Assembly: GCA_028689715.1 (NCBI GenBank)
Contig: JAQVCQ010000012.1
Location: forward strand, 1-39,717
Origin: Lachnospiraceae bacterium
Lineage (GTDB): Bacteria > Bacillota > Clostridia > Lachnospirales > Lachnospiraceae
Direction: 5' to 3'
Length of the DNA: 39,717 bases
Shown here: positions 25,485 to 34,243 of the stretch, piece after piece
Layout: the number at the start of each line of letters is the position of its first letter
Position numbering within the stretch: position 1 is the first letter of the stretch
Position numbers and translations under genes: made by a program
The notes under the pieces: model-generated
The model's database searches: none
Told to the model about the DNA's origin: nothing
What the model saw: the letters and a program-made list of their open reading frames with translations, nothing else

Positions 25485-25532
25485 TATCGTAGTATGATTC
25501 ATGCGATACCGTATTAAGGGATGAGAATATTT

Positions 25533-26867
25533 ATGAAGATCAGTCTGCCGGAAAAAGTGAATAAAATTATTGAGACCCTGAATGATGCAGGGTTTGAGGC
25601 GTTTGCTGTTGGAGGCTGTATCAGAGACTCTCTTCTGGGAAGAGAACCTGAAGACTGGGATATCACCACCTCTGCAAGCCCACAGGAAGTAAAAGAATTA
25701 TTTCCCAGAACCGTTGATACCGGAATCCAGCATGGAACGGTCACCGTTTTAGTTGGAAAAGAAGGATTCGAGGTCACTACTTACAGAATAGATGGTGAGT
25801 ATGAGAATTCCCGTCACCCGAAATCCGTTATATTTACAGATAATCTGGTAGAAGATTTAAAACGCAGGGATTTTACAATCAATGCAATGGCATACAATGA
25901 GCAGACCGGACTTGTCGATGTGTTCGAGGGAGTTCATGATCTGAAACATAAACTGATCAGATGTGTTGGAAATGCGGGAGAGCGATTTAGTGAAGATGCA
26001 CTCAGAATACTTCGTGCAATCCGTTTTTCAGCGCAGCTGGGATATGAAATAGAGCCGGAGACACAACTTGCCATCAAAGCGCAGGCATCTGATCTTTCAA
26101 AAATCAGTGCAGAGAGAATCAGAACAGAGTTGATCAAACTGATTGTATCAGATCATCCTGAAAAACTAGTCACAGCCTATGAAGCGCATGTCACGGCAAC
26201 CATTCTTCCAGAGTTCGATAAAATGATGAAAACACCGCAGAACAACCCTCACCACTGTTACAGTGTGGGGGAACATACGATGAAAGCGGTTTGCTTTTGT
26301 GAACCTGATAAGGTGCTCAGACTTGCACTCCTTTTTCATGATATAGGCAAAATCGAATGCAGAACAACGGATGCTGATAAGATAGATCATTTTTATCATC
26401 ATGCTGCCCATAGTCATGAAATTGCAAAGACCATCATGAAAAGGCTGAAATTTGACAATGAGACAATGAGAGTGGTACTCAAACTCGTAAAATATCATGA
26501 TCTGAATATTGGACAGAGCCAGACAGATGTCAGGAAAGCTATATATGAAGTCGGTGAAGACAATTTTGTAGCGCTGTTAAAAGTAAAAGAAGCTGATATG
26601 ATGGCACAGAGTGAATTAAGAAGAAAGCAAAAAGAAGAAATGTTGAGAACTGTGAAGAATCATTACACAGAGATATTGGAACGAGAGGATTGTGTTTCTC
26701 TAAAAATGCTTGCAGTATCCGGATCGGATCTGATCATAGCTGGAAAAAGACCGGGAAAAGAGATCGGTGAGCTGTTGGAGAAACTCCTGAAAATGGTATT
26801 GGAACATCCTGAAAGGAATCAGAAAGAATACCTGTTAAAGTTAATTGAACAGGAGGATATTCGTTGA
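25533..26867 (+). CDS. cca: CCA-adding tRNA nucleotidyltransferase
   Basis: Adds or repairs the 3' CCA of tRNAs using CTP and ATP. The N-terminal nucleotidyltransferase domain shows AVGGCIRDSLLGREPEDWDITT (the G-G-x-x-R-D and D-x-D metal motif), and RRDFTINAMAYN and GERFSEDALRILRAIRF follow. A C-terminal HD-type segment is present (LLFHDIGKIECRTTDADK with HHAAHSHEIA), suggesting an added phosphohydrolase activity. ATG 25533 (444 residues) is preferred because ATG 25521 leaves no space for a ribosome site; this is uncertain. The five tRNA genes in this window lack encoded CCA and need this enzyme. The stop overlaps the next start by 3 bases. Confidence 0.94.
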   Translation: MKISLPEKVNKIIETLNDAGFEAFAVGGCIRDSLLGREPEDWDITTSASPQEVKELFPRTVDTGIQHGTVTVLVGKEGFEVTTYRIDGEYENSRHPKSVIFTDNLVEDLKRRDFTINAMAYNEQTGLVDVFEGVHDLKHKLIRCVGNAGERFSEDALRILRAIRFSAQLGYEIEPETQLAIKAQASDLSKISAERIRTELIKLIVSDHPEKLVTAYEAHVTATILPEFDKMMKTPQNNPHHCYSVGEHTMKAVCFCEPDKVLRLALLFHDIGKIECRTTDADKIDHFYHHAAHSHEIAKTIMKRLKFDNETMRVVLKLVKYHDLNIGQSQTDVRKAIYEVGEDNFVALLKVKEADMMAQSELRRKQKEEMLRTVKNHYTEILEREDCVSLKMLAVSGSDLIIAGKRPGKEIGELLEKLLKMVLEHPERNQKEYLLKLIEQEDIR

Positions 26868-28186
26868 AAAAATTATGTAGATTCGTTTTTTTGATTCAGG
26901 TCATATTATTTATGGGGGGCTGCAGTTTTATTGAGGAAAAAGACGGAATTCATTTTTCTGATTCGGAAGAAACCTCAGAGACAGGATTCGTGAGAGAAGA
27001 GGCAGGATTTTATGATTCTGCTGATACTGCTGTTATTACATCAGTCAGTCTGGATGAACAGAAAATTATATTTCATAATTTTCAGCTTGGAAGAAACTAT
27101 ACCTTAAAATATGATGGAGCAACAGTCATTTCTGATAAATATGGAACCGGTATGGCCATGTCACAGGTAGAACCCGGAAGCGTGGTTGACATAACGTTTT
27201 ATAAACTTGCAAAAAGATTAAATTCCATGAATCTGTCAGACCAGGCCTGGAGTTTTTCGAACGTAAAAAAGTTTGATGTCCTGTCAAATCAAAGAAAATT
27301 TTTTATAGGTGAGGAAGAATATGCACTGCATAAAAATGCTGTTGTACTTTCTGAAGCCCGGCAGGGAGAGCTAAGTGATCTGAACCGGAATGACATTCTT
27401 ACGGTTAGAGGGATCGACCATGAAATTTTAAGCATTACCGTGGAAAAAGGACATGGCTATTTAAGACTTACAAATGAAGAATACTTTGTGGGTGGCTGGA
27501 TAGAAGTCGGTCAGGAATTGATACAGCCGATTACGGATGATATGTTGCTGATCGTTCCGGAGGGAACATATCAGGTCTTACTAACAAATACCGGAATAGA
27601 AACGACTCGCGAGATCACGATTGAGAGAAACGGTGAAATAGAACTGGATGTAGGGGATGTTGTTCCGGCTGAAAAAAAATTCGGACAGATTCTTTTCAGT
27701 ATTTCACCAGCAGATGCGTCACTATATCTGGATGGGGAATTAACAGATGGAAGTAAACCGGTCTCTCTTGAATATGGAATTCACCAGATGATCGCAAAAG
27801 CAGAAGGATATGATACACTTTCACAATATATTAAGGTTGGACAGGATTATGCCAATATTAATATTGAAATGGAAGCTTCTAAAGAAGAGCAGGATGAGGA
27901 GTCAGATGAGTCAGCAGCTGTTTCTGCAAATACAGTAACATCAAATAACACGGTCCTTTCTTCGACAGACCAATCATCAAAAATCTTTATTGAAGCACCT
28001 GAAGGAGCTGAAGTATATCTGGATACCAATTATGTTGGGATTACGCCTGTTAGTTTTGAGAAAACAGCTGGAACGCATGTCATTACGCTTCGAAAGAGTG
28101 GATATGTTACAAAAAGTTATACCATTCAGGTAGACAGTACACAAAAAGATATTACATATTCTTTTTCAAATCTGGTCAGTGAATAG
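26864..28186 (+). CDS. PEGA-domain lipoprotein
   Basis: A 440-residue predicted lipoprotein. A basic N-terminus, a hydrophobic run and a G-G-Cys20 site form a signal with a lipobox (FMGGC, slightly unusual Met at -3). The mature part has about 220 residues of beta-rich sequence without a recognised family. Two PEGA domains follow: about 268-330 (ILFSISPADASLYLDGELTDGS) and 365-435 (IFIEAPEGAEVYLDTNYVGITP), separated by a Ser/Glu-rich linker. PEGA domains are surface beta domains thought to bind other proteins or wall components. TTG 26864 is the start, with AGGAGG at 26851-26856. The gene is translationally coupled to cca. Function is unknown. Confidence 0.85.
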   Translation: MKKLCRFVFLIQVILFMGGCSFIEEKDGIHFSDSEETSETGFVREEAGFYDSADTAVITSVSLDEQKIIFHNFQLGRNYTLKYDGATVISDKYGTGMAMSQVEPGSVVDITFYKLAKRLNSMNLSDQAWSFSNVKKFDVLSNQRKFFIGEEEYALHKNAVVLSEARQGELSDLNRNDILTVRGIDHEILSITVEKGHGYLRLTNEEYFVGGWIEVGQELIQPITDDMLLIVPEGTYQVLLTNTGIETTREITIERNGEIELDVGDVVPAEKKFGQILFSISPADASLYLDGELTDGSKPVSLEYGIHQMIAKAEGYDTLSQYIKVGQDYANINIEMEASKEEQDEESDESAAVSANTVTSNNTVLSSTDQSSKIFIEAPEGAEVYLDTNYVGITPVSFEKTAGTHVITLRKSGYVTKSYTIQVDSTQKDITYSFSNLVSE

Positions 28187-28200
28187 AAAGAGGTGGCAGA

Positions 28201-28896
28201 ATGAGCCTTCAGGATAGTATCAGTGATTTTGACCGGGTCATTAAAACGTTGCGTGGAGAAAATGGCTGTCCATGGGACAGAGAGCAGACCCATGAGAGCC
28301 TTCGTTCGTGCATTATGGAAGAGGCAGCAGAACTTCAGGCTGCGATCAGAATTTATGAGCAGACAAAGGATGCCGGTAATATGAAGGAAGAGTTGGGTGA
28401 TCTCTTGCTTCAGGTAGTCATGCAGAGTACGATCGCAGAGGAAGAAGGACTTTTTACACTTGAGGATGTGATCATTGGGGTACAAGAAAAAATGATACGC
28501 AGACATCCACATGTATTCGGTGATCTTAATGTAAATGATTCTAAAGAAGTACTAAAGAACTGGGAAGAGATCAAGAAGAAAGAAAAAGAAACTCAAACAT
28601 GGACTTCTTCACCATTAAAAGATATTCCCAAAGAGCTTCCTTCTTTGACGAGGGCAACAAAAACGCTGAAAAAAGTCGATAAATTATATGAAAAAGCACC
28701 ATCATTTTTGCAGACACAGAAAGAGCTGATTCAGTCAGCAAATATGCTTGTAAATTGTGTTGATCATCCAGAGGATGCGGCGAACGAGATGGGGAATCTT
28801 CTTATGCTGCTTTCCAGACTGGCAATGCAGATGCACCTTCCGATCGAACAAATTCTTAATGACAGGATCGATGATCTGATCGATCAATATGAATAG
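28201..28896 (+). CDS. mazG: MazG-family nucleoside triphosphate pyrophosphohydrolase
   Basis: A 231-residue house-cleaning enzyme hydrolysing NTPs to NMP and pyrophosphate. The MazG signature GCPWDREQTHESLRSCIMEEAAELQAAI (Trp, Asp, Gln-Thr-His and E-E-x2-E metal ligands) and the following EELGDLLLQVVMQ are present at residues about 21-75. The C-terminal half, a weaker second helical MazG repeat, begins near WTSSPLKDIPKELPSL. The length is near that of E. coli MazG and lacks the methylase-like N-terminal extension of YabN. AGAGGTGG supports ATG 28201. It opens the region equivalent to B. subtilis yabN. Confidence 0.95.
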   Translation: MSLQDSISDFDRVIKTLRGENGCPWDREQTHESLRSCIMEEAAELQAAIRIYEQTKDAGNMKEELGDLLLQVVMQSTIAEEEGLFTLEDVIIGVQEKMIRRHPHVFGDLNVNDSKEVLKNWEEIKKKEKETQTWTSSPLKDIPKELPSLTRATKTLKKVDKLYEKAPSFLQTQKELIQSANMLVNCVDHPEDAANEMGNLLMLLSRLAMQMHLPIEQILNDRIDDLIDQYE

Positions 28897-28958
28897 AAAT
28901 CTGAACCTGCAAAATCAGTACTAAATGACCAAAATATGCCTAAATAGGCAAATCTTCC

Positions 28959-28987
28959 TTGACAAAGGAAGGAAAAGTGTCTATAAA
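28959..28987 (+). promoter_or_regulatory. Promoter of the HU gene
   Basis: Perfect TTGACA (28959-28964), 17-base spacer, TATAAA (28982-28987). A 7-bp hairpin CTTCCTT/AAGGAAG overlaps the -35. It gives a leader of about 65 bases. The intergenic region 28897-29059 contains nothing else. Confidence 0.75.
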
Positions 28988-29059
28988 TATAGATAGGTGT
29001 TTTATTGGAACGCTAAAAATTTGAATACAATATACTCGATATAAGAGGAGGAGTTCGAA

Positions 29060-29338
29060 ATGAACAAAACAGAATTAGTAGCAGCGATTGCTGATCAGGC
29101 AGAATTGTCAAAAAAAGATGCAGAGAAAGCTTTAAAAGCATTTACAGACGTAGTTGCAGCAGAATTAAAAAAAGGTGAAAAAATCCAGTTAGTTGGATTT
29201 GGTACTTTTGAAGTATCTGAAAGAGCTGCCAGAGAAGGAAGAAATCCTCAGAGCGGAGAAGTTATGAAAATTGCTGCTTCCAAAGCTCCTAAATTTAAAG
29301 CAGGAAAAGCGTTAAAAGATTTAGTTAACGAAAAATAA
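29060..29338 (+). CDS. hup: HU-family DNA-binding protein
   Basis: A 92-residue nucleoid protein that binds and bends DNA as a dimer. The sequence follows HU end to end: MNKTELVAAIADQAELSKKDAEKAL, then VQLVGFGTFEVSERAAREGRNPQ (beta arms with the RxGRNPQ motif) and KAGKALKDLVN. GAGGAGGAG at 29046-29054 precedes ATG 29060. It has its own strong promoter and a terminator, so it is transcribed highly and alone. The position between mazG and rqcP is conserved in many Firmicutes. Confidence 0.97.
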   Translation: MNKTELVAAIADQAELSKKDAEKALKAFTDVVAAELKKGEKIQLVGFGTFEVSERAAREGRNPQSGEVMKIAASKAPKFKAGKALKDLVNEK

Positions 29339-29356
29339 TTTCAACAGAGTACATTT

Positions 29357-29401
29357 GAAGTTGGGCAGTTTCGTGGGAACGCGAATGCCTGACTTCTTTT
29401 T
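29357..29401 (+). terminator. Terminator after HU gene
   Basis: Stem GAAGTTGGGCA (29357-29367) / TGCCTGACTTC (29386-29396) pairs over 11 positions with two G-U pairs, followed by T5. Confidence 0.75.
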
Positions 29402-29437
29402 AATTCATGGTAATATGTTAAGAGAGAAGGGAAGACA

Positions 29438-29677
29438 ATGAGACTTGACAAATATTTAAAAGTATCACGTCTGATCAAAAGAAGAACCATAGCAAACGAA
29501 GCGTGTGATGCAGGAAGAGTTCTTGTGAATGAGAAAGAAGCAAAAGCATCTACAAGTGTGAAGACAGGAGATACCATAACAATACAGTTCGGCAATAAAG
29601 AAGTGAAGGTAGAAGTTCTTGATGTTGTCGAAACATCTAAAAAAGATGAGGCAAAAGAGCTGTTCAGATATTTATAA
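29438..29677 (+). CDS. rqcP: S4-domain RNA-binding protein, RqcP (YabO) type
   Basis: A 79-residue S4 domain (MRLDKYLKVSRLIKRRTIANEACDAGRVLVN), nearly the whole protein. In B. subtilis the equivalent gene yabO/rqcP works with RqcH in adding alanine tails to stalled nascent chains during ribosome quality control. Length and position (after mazG and HU) fit RqcP rather than other S4 proteins. AGAAGGGAAG precedes ATG 29438. The S4 call is secure; the functional assignment rests on family knowledge and synteny. Confidence 0.9.
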   Translation: MRLDKYLKVSRLIKRRTIANEACDAGRVLVNEKEAKASTSVKTGDTITIQFGNKEVKVEVLDVVETSKKDEAKELFRYL

Positions 29678-29711
29678 AGCGCATAAAATGGATAATTAAC
29701 CGGATAAACGG

Positions 29712-29740
29712 TTGACGCAGACTGTTAAAGTGGTTACAAT
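29712..29740 (+). promoter_or_regulatory. Promoter before divIC
   Basis: TTGACG (29712-29717), 17-base spacer, TACAAT (29735-29740). It starts the divIC transcript 42 bases before the gene. The spacer where yabP and yabQ would lie is only about 104 bases and has no other coding capacity. Confidence 0.65.
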
Positions 29741-29781
29741 AATGTTATGTAAACATTTCGGAATGAGAGGCGGCGACAAGG

Positions 29782-30084
29782 ATGTCAGGTAGGGTTGCAA
29801 TTCGAAAAAGAAGACAGAATCGTCTTGGTATGCTTCTGGTAACAGTAGTTGTTCTGATGCTGCTTTTAGTCGTTGCGGTCAAATGTATGGAACTGAAGCA
29901 AAAGCAGGAAATCTATCTGACAAGAGAAGCGCAGCTTCAGGAGCAGATAGACGAACAGGAAGCCAGGGCTGACGAAATAGAAGAGTTTCGTAAATATACC
30001 AAAACAAAAAAATATGCAGAAGAAGTTGCAAAAGATAAACTTGGACTTGTGAATGAAGATGAAATTATCTTTAAAGAAGAATAA
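29782..30084 (+). CDS. divIC: Septum formation initiator, DivIC/FtsB family
   Basis: A 100-residue cell-division protein with a short basic cytoplasmic N-terminus, one membrane helix (about 17-36), then a coiled coil of Leu/Gln/Glu repeats (about 40-70, LKQKQEIYLTREAQLQEQID) and a C-terminal tail with KDKLGLVNEDE, the family motif. It would join FtsL and DivIB at the division septum. AAGG close before ATG 29782 is a modest ribosome site. Order and size agree with the DivIC position upstream of tilS in Firmicutes. Confidence 0.93.
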   Translation: MSGRVAIRKRRQNRLGMLLVTVVVLMLLLVVAVKCMELKQKQEIYLTREAQLQEQIDEQEARADEIEEFRKYTKTKKYAEEVAKDKLGLVNEDEIIFKEE

Positions 30085-30116
30085 ATGCGGAGAGCTTAGA
30101 CTGTCCGCATTTTTTA
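30083..30116 (+). terminator. Terminator overlapping the end of divIC
   Basis: AAATGCGGA (30083-30091) / TCCGCATTT (30104-30112) followed by further T. It overlaps the divIC stop codon and precedes tilS by about 17 bases; partial read-through is likely, since no promoter is obvious between it and tilS. Confidence 0.65.
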
Positions 30117-30132
30117 TATGGAGGAGGCCGTC

Positions 30133-31572
30133 GTGTATCAGAAAGTTCTAGACTTTTGTAAAGAACATTCTTTAATTGAAACAAATGATAAAATTGTAGT
30201 GGGAGTATCAGGCGGAGCCGATTCGGTATGCCTACTGGTCATATTATGTCAGATCAGGGAAATGATTCCGATTCAGATCTATGCGGTTCATGTGAATCAT
30301 GGAATCCGGGAAGAAGCCAGCAGAGATGAGCAGTTCGTTGCAGATCTGTGCGACAGACTTCAGGTCCCGTTTTACGTGAAGAATGAAAACATTCCTGAAT
30401 TGTCTGCACGACTTAAAATTTCAACGGAAGAGGCTGGTAGGAAAGCACGATATGATGCATTTGAAGAAATCAGGAGCCTGACCGGCTCCAATAAAACAGC
30501 AGTTGCCCACAATATGAATGACCAGGCTGAAACAGTTCTGTTTCATTTATTCAGGGGATCCGGTATGAAGGGGATCTCAGGAATCAGACCTTTAAGAGAC
30601 AGTATTATCAGGCCATTACTTTGCGTGCAAAGATGTGAGATCGAACAATTTCTGTCTGACAGAGGTTTCGATCATCAGACCGATCACACAAACTTTGAAG
30701 ATGAATATACGAGAAACCGAATCCGTAATCATATTATTCCACTGGCTGAAAAAATGGTCTGTACTGGAATTGTACACCATATTAGTGAAACCGCCCAAAT
30801 TGCATCCCAGGCAGAAGCGTATATCACGAAGCAGTCACATTTGATTTATACGAGGATCACACATGAAAAGAAGGATCCAAGCCGGATCATTTACGAACTA
30901 AAGGAACTGGAAGAGCTGGATCCAATCATTAAGAGCTATCTCTTGAGAGAAGGAATCCAACGTGTTAAAGGAACGATCACTGATATTTCCTCCATGCATC
31001 TTTCCCAGATCAGCAGTCTGACAGAAAAGCAGGTAGGAAAACAGGTCGATCTCCCTGATGGAATTCGTGCATATAGGACATATAATAGTCTTGTCATTGA
31101 AGATTCCAGAGCTGATAAAACAGAACCCACTGTAAAAAGCGTATGCCATACATTGCTTTTCAAAGATACTGATACTGTCAAGGAATCTGAATACATAATA
31201 GACGACTTTGGAAAGCTTGAAATCAGGCTTTTCATGCGAAATGAAGGACAAATTATTCCCCAAAATTTATATACGAAATGGTTTGATTATGATAAAATAA
31301 AGAAATCCTTGCAACTCAGAAACCGGAGGCTGGGAGATTATCTGATCGTAGATGAAAAAGGCAGTCGAAAATCATTAAAGCAATATATGATCGATGAAAA
31401 AATTCCCAGAGAATTCAGGGATCAGATCCTTGTTCTGGCTGATGAAGACCATATTGTCTGGATTCCGGGGTACCGGATCAGTCAGTCATATAAAATAGAA
31501 GATCAGACAAAAAAAATATTAGAAGTGAAGTTAACAGGAGGAATTAAGTTATGGCAGAGCATGTTAGAATAA
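30133..31572 (+). CDS. tilS: tRNA(Ile)-lysidine synthetase
   Basis: A 479-residue enzyme that converts C34 of tRNA-Ile(CAU) to lysidine using ATP, setting AUA decoding. The PP-loop motif SGGADS is at 26-31, followed by AVHVNHGIREEASRDE and VAHNMNDQAETVLFHLFRGSG, both family blocks. The C-terminal substrate-binding part (NRRLGDYLIVDEKGSRKSLKQYM) is present. GTG 30133 is chosen because GGAGGAGG at 30120-30127 fits it; the in-frame ATG 30118 lies right against the T run and has no ribosome site. The end overlaps hpt by 22 bases. Confidence 0.94.
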   Translation: MYQKVLDFCKEHSLIETNDKIVVGVSGGADSVCLLVILCQIREMIPIQIYAVHVNHGIREEASRDEQFVADLCDRLQVPFYVKNENIPELSARLKISTEEAGRKARYDAFEEIRSLTGSNKTAVAHNMNDQAETVLFHLFRGSGMKGISGIRPLRDSIIRPLLCVQRCEIEQFLSDRGFDHQTDHTNFEDEYTRNRIRNHIIPLAEKMVCTGIVHHISETAQIASQAEAYITKQSHLIYTRITHEKKDPSRIIYELKELEELDPIIKSYLLREGIQRVKGTITDISSMHLSQISSLTEKQVGKQVDLPDGIRAYRTYNSLVIEDSRADKTEPTVKSVCHTLLFKDTDTVKESEYIIDDFGKLEIRLFMRNEGQIIPQNLYTKWFDYDKIKKSLQLRNRRLGDYLIVDEKGSRKSLKQYMIDEKIPREFRDQILVLADEDHIVWIPGYRISQSYKIEDQTKKILEVKLTGGIKLWQSMLE

Positions 31573-32075
31573 TGCTAAGCGAAGAAGAAGTAAATCAGAA
31601 AATTCAGCAGATCGCGAAACAGATCAGCGAGGATTATGCAGGAAAGCAGGTACACCTGGTATGCGTATTAAAGGGTGGTGTTTTTTTTATGTGTGAACTT
31701 GCAAAGAGAATTACGGTTCCGGTATCTATGGATTTTATGTGTGTATCCAGTTATGGAAGCGAGACAAAATCCAGTGGTGTAGTCAAAATCGTCAAAGACC
31801 TTGATGAGCCACTTGATAATAAAGATGTTTTAATTGTCGAAGATATCATCGACTCAGGAAGAACACTGAGCTATCTGATTGAAATGTTGAAAAAAAGAGG
31901 ACCGGAGAGCATTCGTGTCTGTACGCTCCTTGACAAACCGGAAAGAAGAGTTGTTGATGTAAATGTTGATTATACATGCTTTGAGATACCAGATGAATTT
32001 GTAATCGGTTATGGACTTGATTACGACCAGAGATATCGAAATCTACCATACATCGGTGTTGTTGAATTCGATTAA
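31551..32075 (+). CDS. hpt: Hypoxanthine phosphoribosyltransferase
   Basis: A 174-residue purine-salvage enzyme making IMP/GMP from hypoxanthine/guanine and PRPP. The PRPP-binding motif is VLIVEDIIDSGRTLSYL, and VLKGGVFFMCELAKRI and the C-terminal DYDQRYRNLPYIGVV are diagnostic. AGGAGG at 31536-31541 precedes ATG 31551, which lies within the end of tilS. The tilS-hpt-ftsH order is conserved in Firmicutes. Confidence 0.97.
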   Translation: MAEHVRIMLSEEEVNQKIQQIAKQISEDYAGKQVHLVCVLKGGVFFMCELAKRITVPVSMDFMCVSSYGSETKSSGVVKIVKDLDEPLDNKDVLIVEDIIDSGRTLSYLIEMLKKRGPESIRVCTLLDKPERRVVDVNVDYTCFEIPDEFVIGYGLDYDQRYRNLPYIGVVEFD

Positions 32076-32086
32076 GGAGGCCTGCA

Positions 32087-33895
32087 TTGAATAGGACAGG
32101 AAAAGGACTTAACCTTTATTTTGTTATTATTATTGCCCTTCTTCTTATTACAGTCTGGATCAGTTCATTGAGTAATAATGAGGAAGATTATACTTATAGC
32201 GAGTTTCTTCAGGAACTTGAAGCTGGAAGTATAAAAGATGTTGTGATACAACCGAACAAAGAAACACCAACGGGCGCACTGCTTCTTACCATGGAAAATG
32301 GAGAAGAAAAGGTACTCTATGTTTCTGATGTGACAAAAATAGAAGATCTATTGGAGAAATATGAAATTTCACCTGTTTTGAAGGATGTTCCACAGGAAAA
32401 CTGGTTCATTACATCCATTCTGCCAATTATTGTCATGCTTGTGATCGGTGTTTTTCTTTTTACCATGATGAATGCCAACAACGCTGGTGGCGGTGGCGGG
32501 AAAATGATGAATTTTGGAAAAAGTCGTGCCAGATTAGCGGCCGGTGATAACAAAATCACATTAAAGGATGTTGCCGGATTAAAAGAAGAAAAAGAAGAAC
32601 TGGAAGAAATTGTAGAGTTTTTAAAAGAACCTTCAAAATTTACCAGAGTAGGTGCCAGAATACCCAAAGGAGTGCTTTTGGAAGGCGCACCTGGAACAGG
32701 TAAAACACTTCTTGCGAAAGCAATTGCAGGAGAGGCAAGCGTTCCGTTCTTTAGTATATCAGGTTCAGATTTCGTGGAAATGTTTGTTGGTGTAGGTGCA
32801 TCAAGAGTAAGGGATCTGTTTGCGGAAGCAAAAAAGAACTCACCGTGTATTATATTTATTGACGAGATCGATGCTGTTGCCAGAAGAAGAGGAACAGGTA
32901 TGGGCGGTGGACACGATGAACGTGAACAGACACTGAATCAGTTATTGGTCGAAATGGATGGTTTTGGGGTCAATGAAGGAATTATTGTCATGGCAGCAAC
33001 CAACAGAGTCGACATTCTGGATCCGGCCATTTTACGTCCGGGACGTTTTGACAGAAAGATCAGCGTTGGTTCACCTGATGTTGGTGGACGTGAAGAGATC
33101 CTTAAGGTTCACGTAAAAAACAAACCATTAGCTGATGATGTGGATTTAAAACAGGTCGCGCAGACGACAGCTGGGTTCACAGGAGCAGACCTTGAAAATC
33201 TGTTAAATGAAGCAGCGATCTGTGCTGCGAAAGAAAGCAGAAACTTCATCAAACAGGAAGATATTAAAAGTGCTTTCATTAAAGTTGGAATTGGTTCTGA
33301 AAAAAGAAGTCGTATTATTTCAGATAAGGAAAAGAAGATCACAGCATATCACGAAGCAGGTCATGCGATCTTATTCCACGTTCTTCCGGAAGTTGGACCA
33401 GTCTATACCGTATCGATCATTCCTACAGGTCTTGGAGCTGCGGGATATACCATGCCTTTACCTGAACGTGATGAAATGTTTAACACAAAAGGAAGAATGT
33501 TGCAGGAAATCATGGTTTCGCTGGGAGGAAGAATTGCAGAGGAAATCATCTTTGATGATATTACAACAGGTGCATCCAGCGATATTAAGCGCGCAACAAA
33601 ACTCGCCAGAAAAATGGTCACCAGATTTGGTATGTCGGAGAATATCGGTGTAATCAATTATGATGACGATGATGATGAAGTATTTATCGGACGTGATCTT
33701 GCACATACCAGAAGTCATAGTGAATCAATTGCCGGTGAAATCGATAAAGAAGTAAAAGTAATGATTGATGACTGCTATGCAAAAGCCAAGAAGATCATTA
33801 TGGAATATGAAACGACCCTTCATAAATGTGCTGCACTTTTACTTGAGAAAGAAAAAATTACACGCGTTGAGTTTGAAGAATTATTTCAAGTTTAA
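32087..33895 (+). CDS. ftsH: FtsH, ATP-dependent membrane zinc metalloprotease
   Basis: A 602-residue AAA+ protease degrading misfolded membrane and regulatory proteins. Two membrane helices (about 9-26 and 107-127) flank a short external loop. The AAA domain shows Walker A GAPGTGKT (200-207), Walker [16 protein letters not shown], and the SRH region with [20 protein letters not shown]. The zinc site HEAGH is at 422-426, with a distal Asp in [13 protein letters not shown] run of five Asp near residue 525 ([11 protein letters not shown]) is an oddity of the M41 region. AAGGAGG at 32074-32080 supports TTG 32087. It closes the operon. Confidence 0.97.
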   Translation: MNRTGKGLNLYFVIIIALLLITVWISSLSNNEEDYTYSEFLQELEAGSIKDVVIQPNKETPTGALLLTMENGEEKVLYVSDVTKIEDLLEKYEISPVLKDVPQENWFITSILPIIVMLVIGVFLFTMMNANNAGGGGGKMMNFGKSRARLAAGDNKITLKDVAGLKEEKEELEEIVEFLKEPSKFTRVGARIPKGVLLEGAPGTGKTLLAKAIAGEASVPFFSISGSDFVEMFVGVGASRVRDLFAEAKKNSPCIIFIDEIDAVARRRGTGMGGGHDEREQTLNQLLVEMDGFGVNEGIIVMAATNRVDILDPAILRPGRFDRKISVGSPDVGGREEILKVHVKNKPLADDVDLKQVAQTTAGFTGADLENLLNEAAICAAKESRNFIKQEDIKSAFIKVGIGSEKRSRIISDKEKKITAYHEAGHAILFHVLPEVGPVYTVSIIPTGLGAAGYTMPLPERDEMFNTKGRMLQEIMVSLGGRIAEEIIFDDITTGASSDIKRATKLARKMVTRFGMSENIGVINYDDDDDEVFIGRDLAHTRSHSESIAGEIDKEVKVMIDDCYAKAKKIIMEYETTLHKCAALLLEKEKITRVEFEELFQV

Positions 33896-33953
33896 TTGTT
33901 AAAATTATACAAAAATGAATACTTCAATTTGTAAACTTTGTGAATCATGAGAA

Positions 33954-34085
33954 TAGACGAACAGGGGACCCTTTGCTATAATACTTCTTGTAACCCCCCC
34001 CAATACGTTATATAGTTTTTTGCTATACCCCATAAGAAGAAATACCTTCTCTAAAAAGGACAGCCATCGTGATGCTGTCCTTTTT
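33954..34085 (+). ncRNA. Candidate ~97-nt small RNA with own promoter and terminator
   Basis: TAGACG (33954-33959), 17-base spacer and TATAAT (33977-33982) preceded by TGC form a good promoter with predicted start near 33989. The transcript would hold an eight-C run (33994-34001), short hairpins around TATAG/CTATA and AGAAG/CTTCT, and a strong terminator (AAAAAGGACAGC/GCTGTCCTTTTT, 34053-34085). The downstream GH13 gene has its own promoter, so this is probably a separate short RNA rather than a leader. No known family was recognised. Confidence 0.5.
34053..34085 (+). terminator. Terminator of candidate small RNA (and possibly ftsH)
   Basis: A perfect 12-bp stem AAAAAGGACAGC / GCTGTCCTTTTT with a 9-base loop and a T run. 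It is the only clear terminator between ftsH and the GH13 gene, so it also stops read-through from ftsH. Confidence 0.9.
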
Positions 34086-34114
34086 ACTTTCTCTGAAATT
34101 TTACATAGAAAGTA

Positions 34115-34143
34115 TTGTCTAAGAAGGTTGCGTACTATATGAT
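34115..34143 (+). promoter_or_regulatory. Predicted promoter of GH13 gene
   Basis: TTGTCT (34115-34120), 17-base spacer, TATGAT (34138-34143), giving a leader of about 95 bases. No catabolite-response element was recognised. Between 34144 and 34243 lies A/T-rich DNA without other features. Confidence 0.5.
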
Positions 34144-34243
34144 AGTTTCATATCTAGTTATATCATAGAGAAAGATATGAAATATAATCAGCGTAACATG
34201 TAATGCATCAGTATAGTAAAGAGCGTGGTCAAGAGGTACAGTT

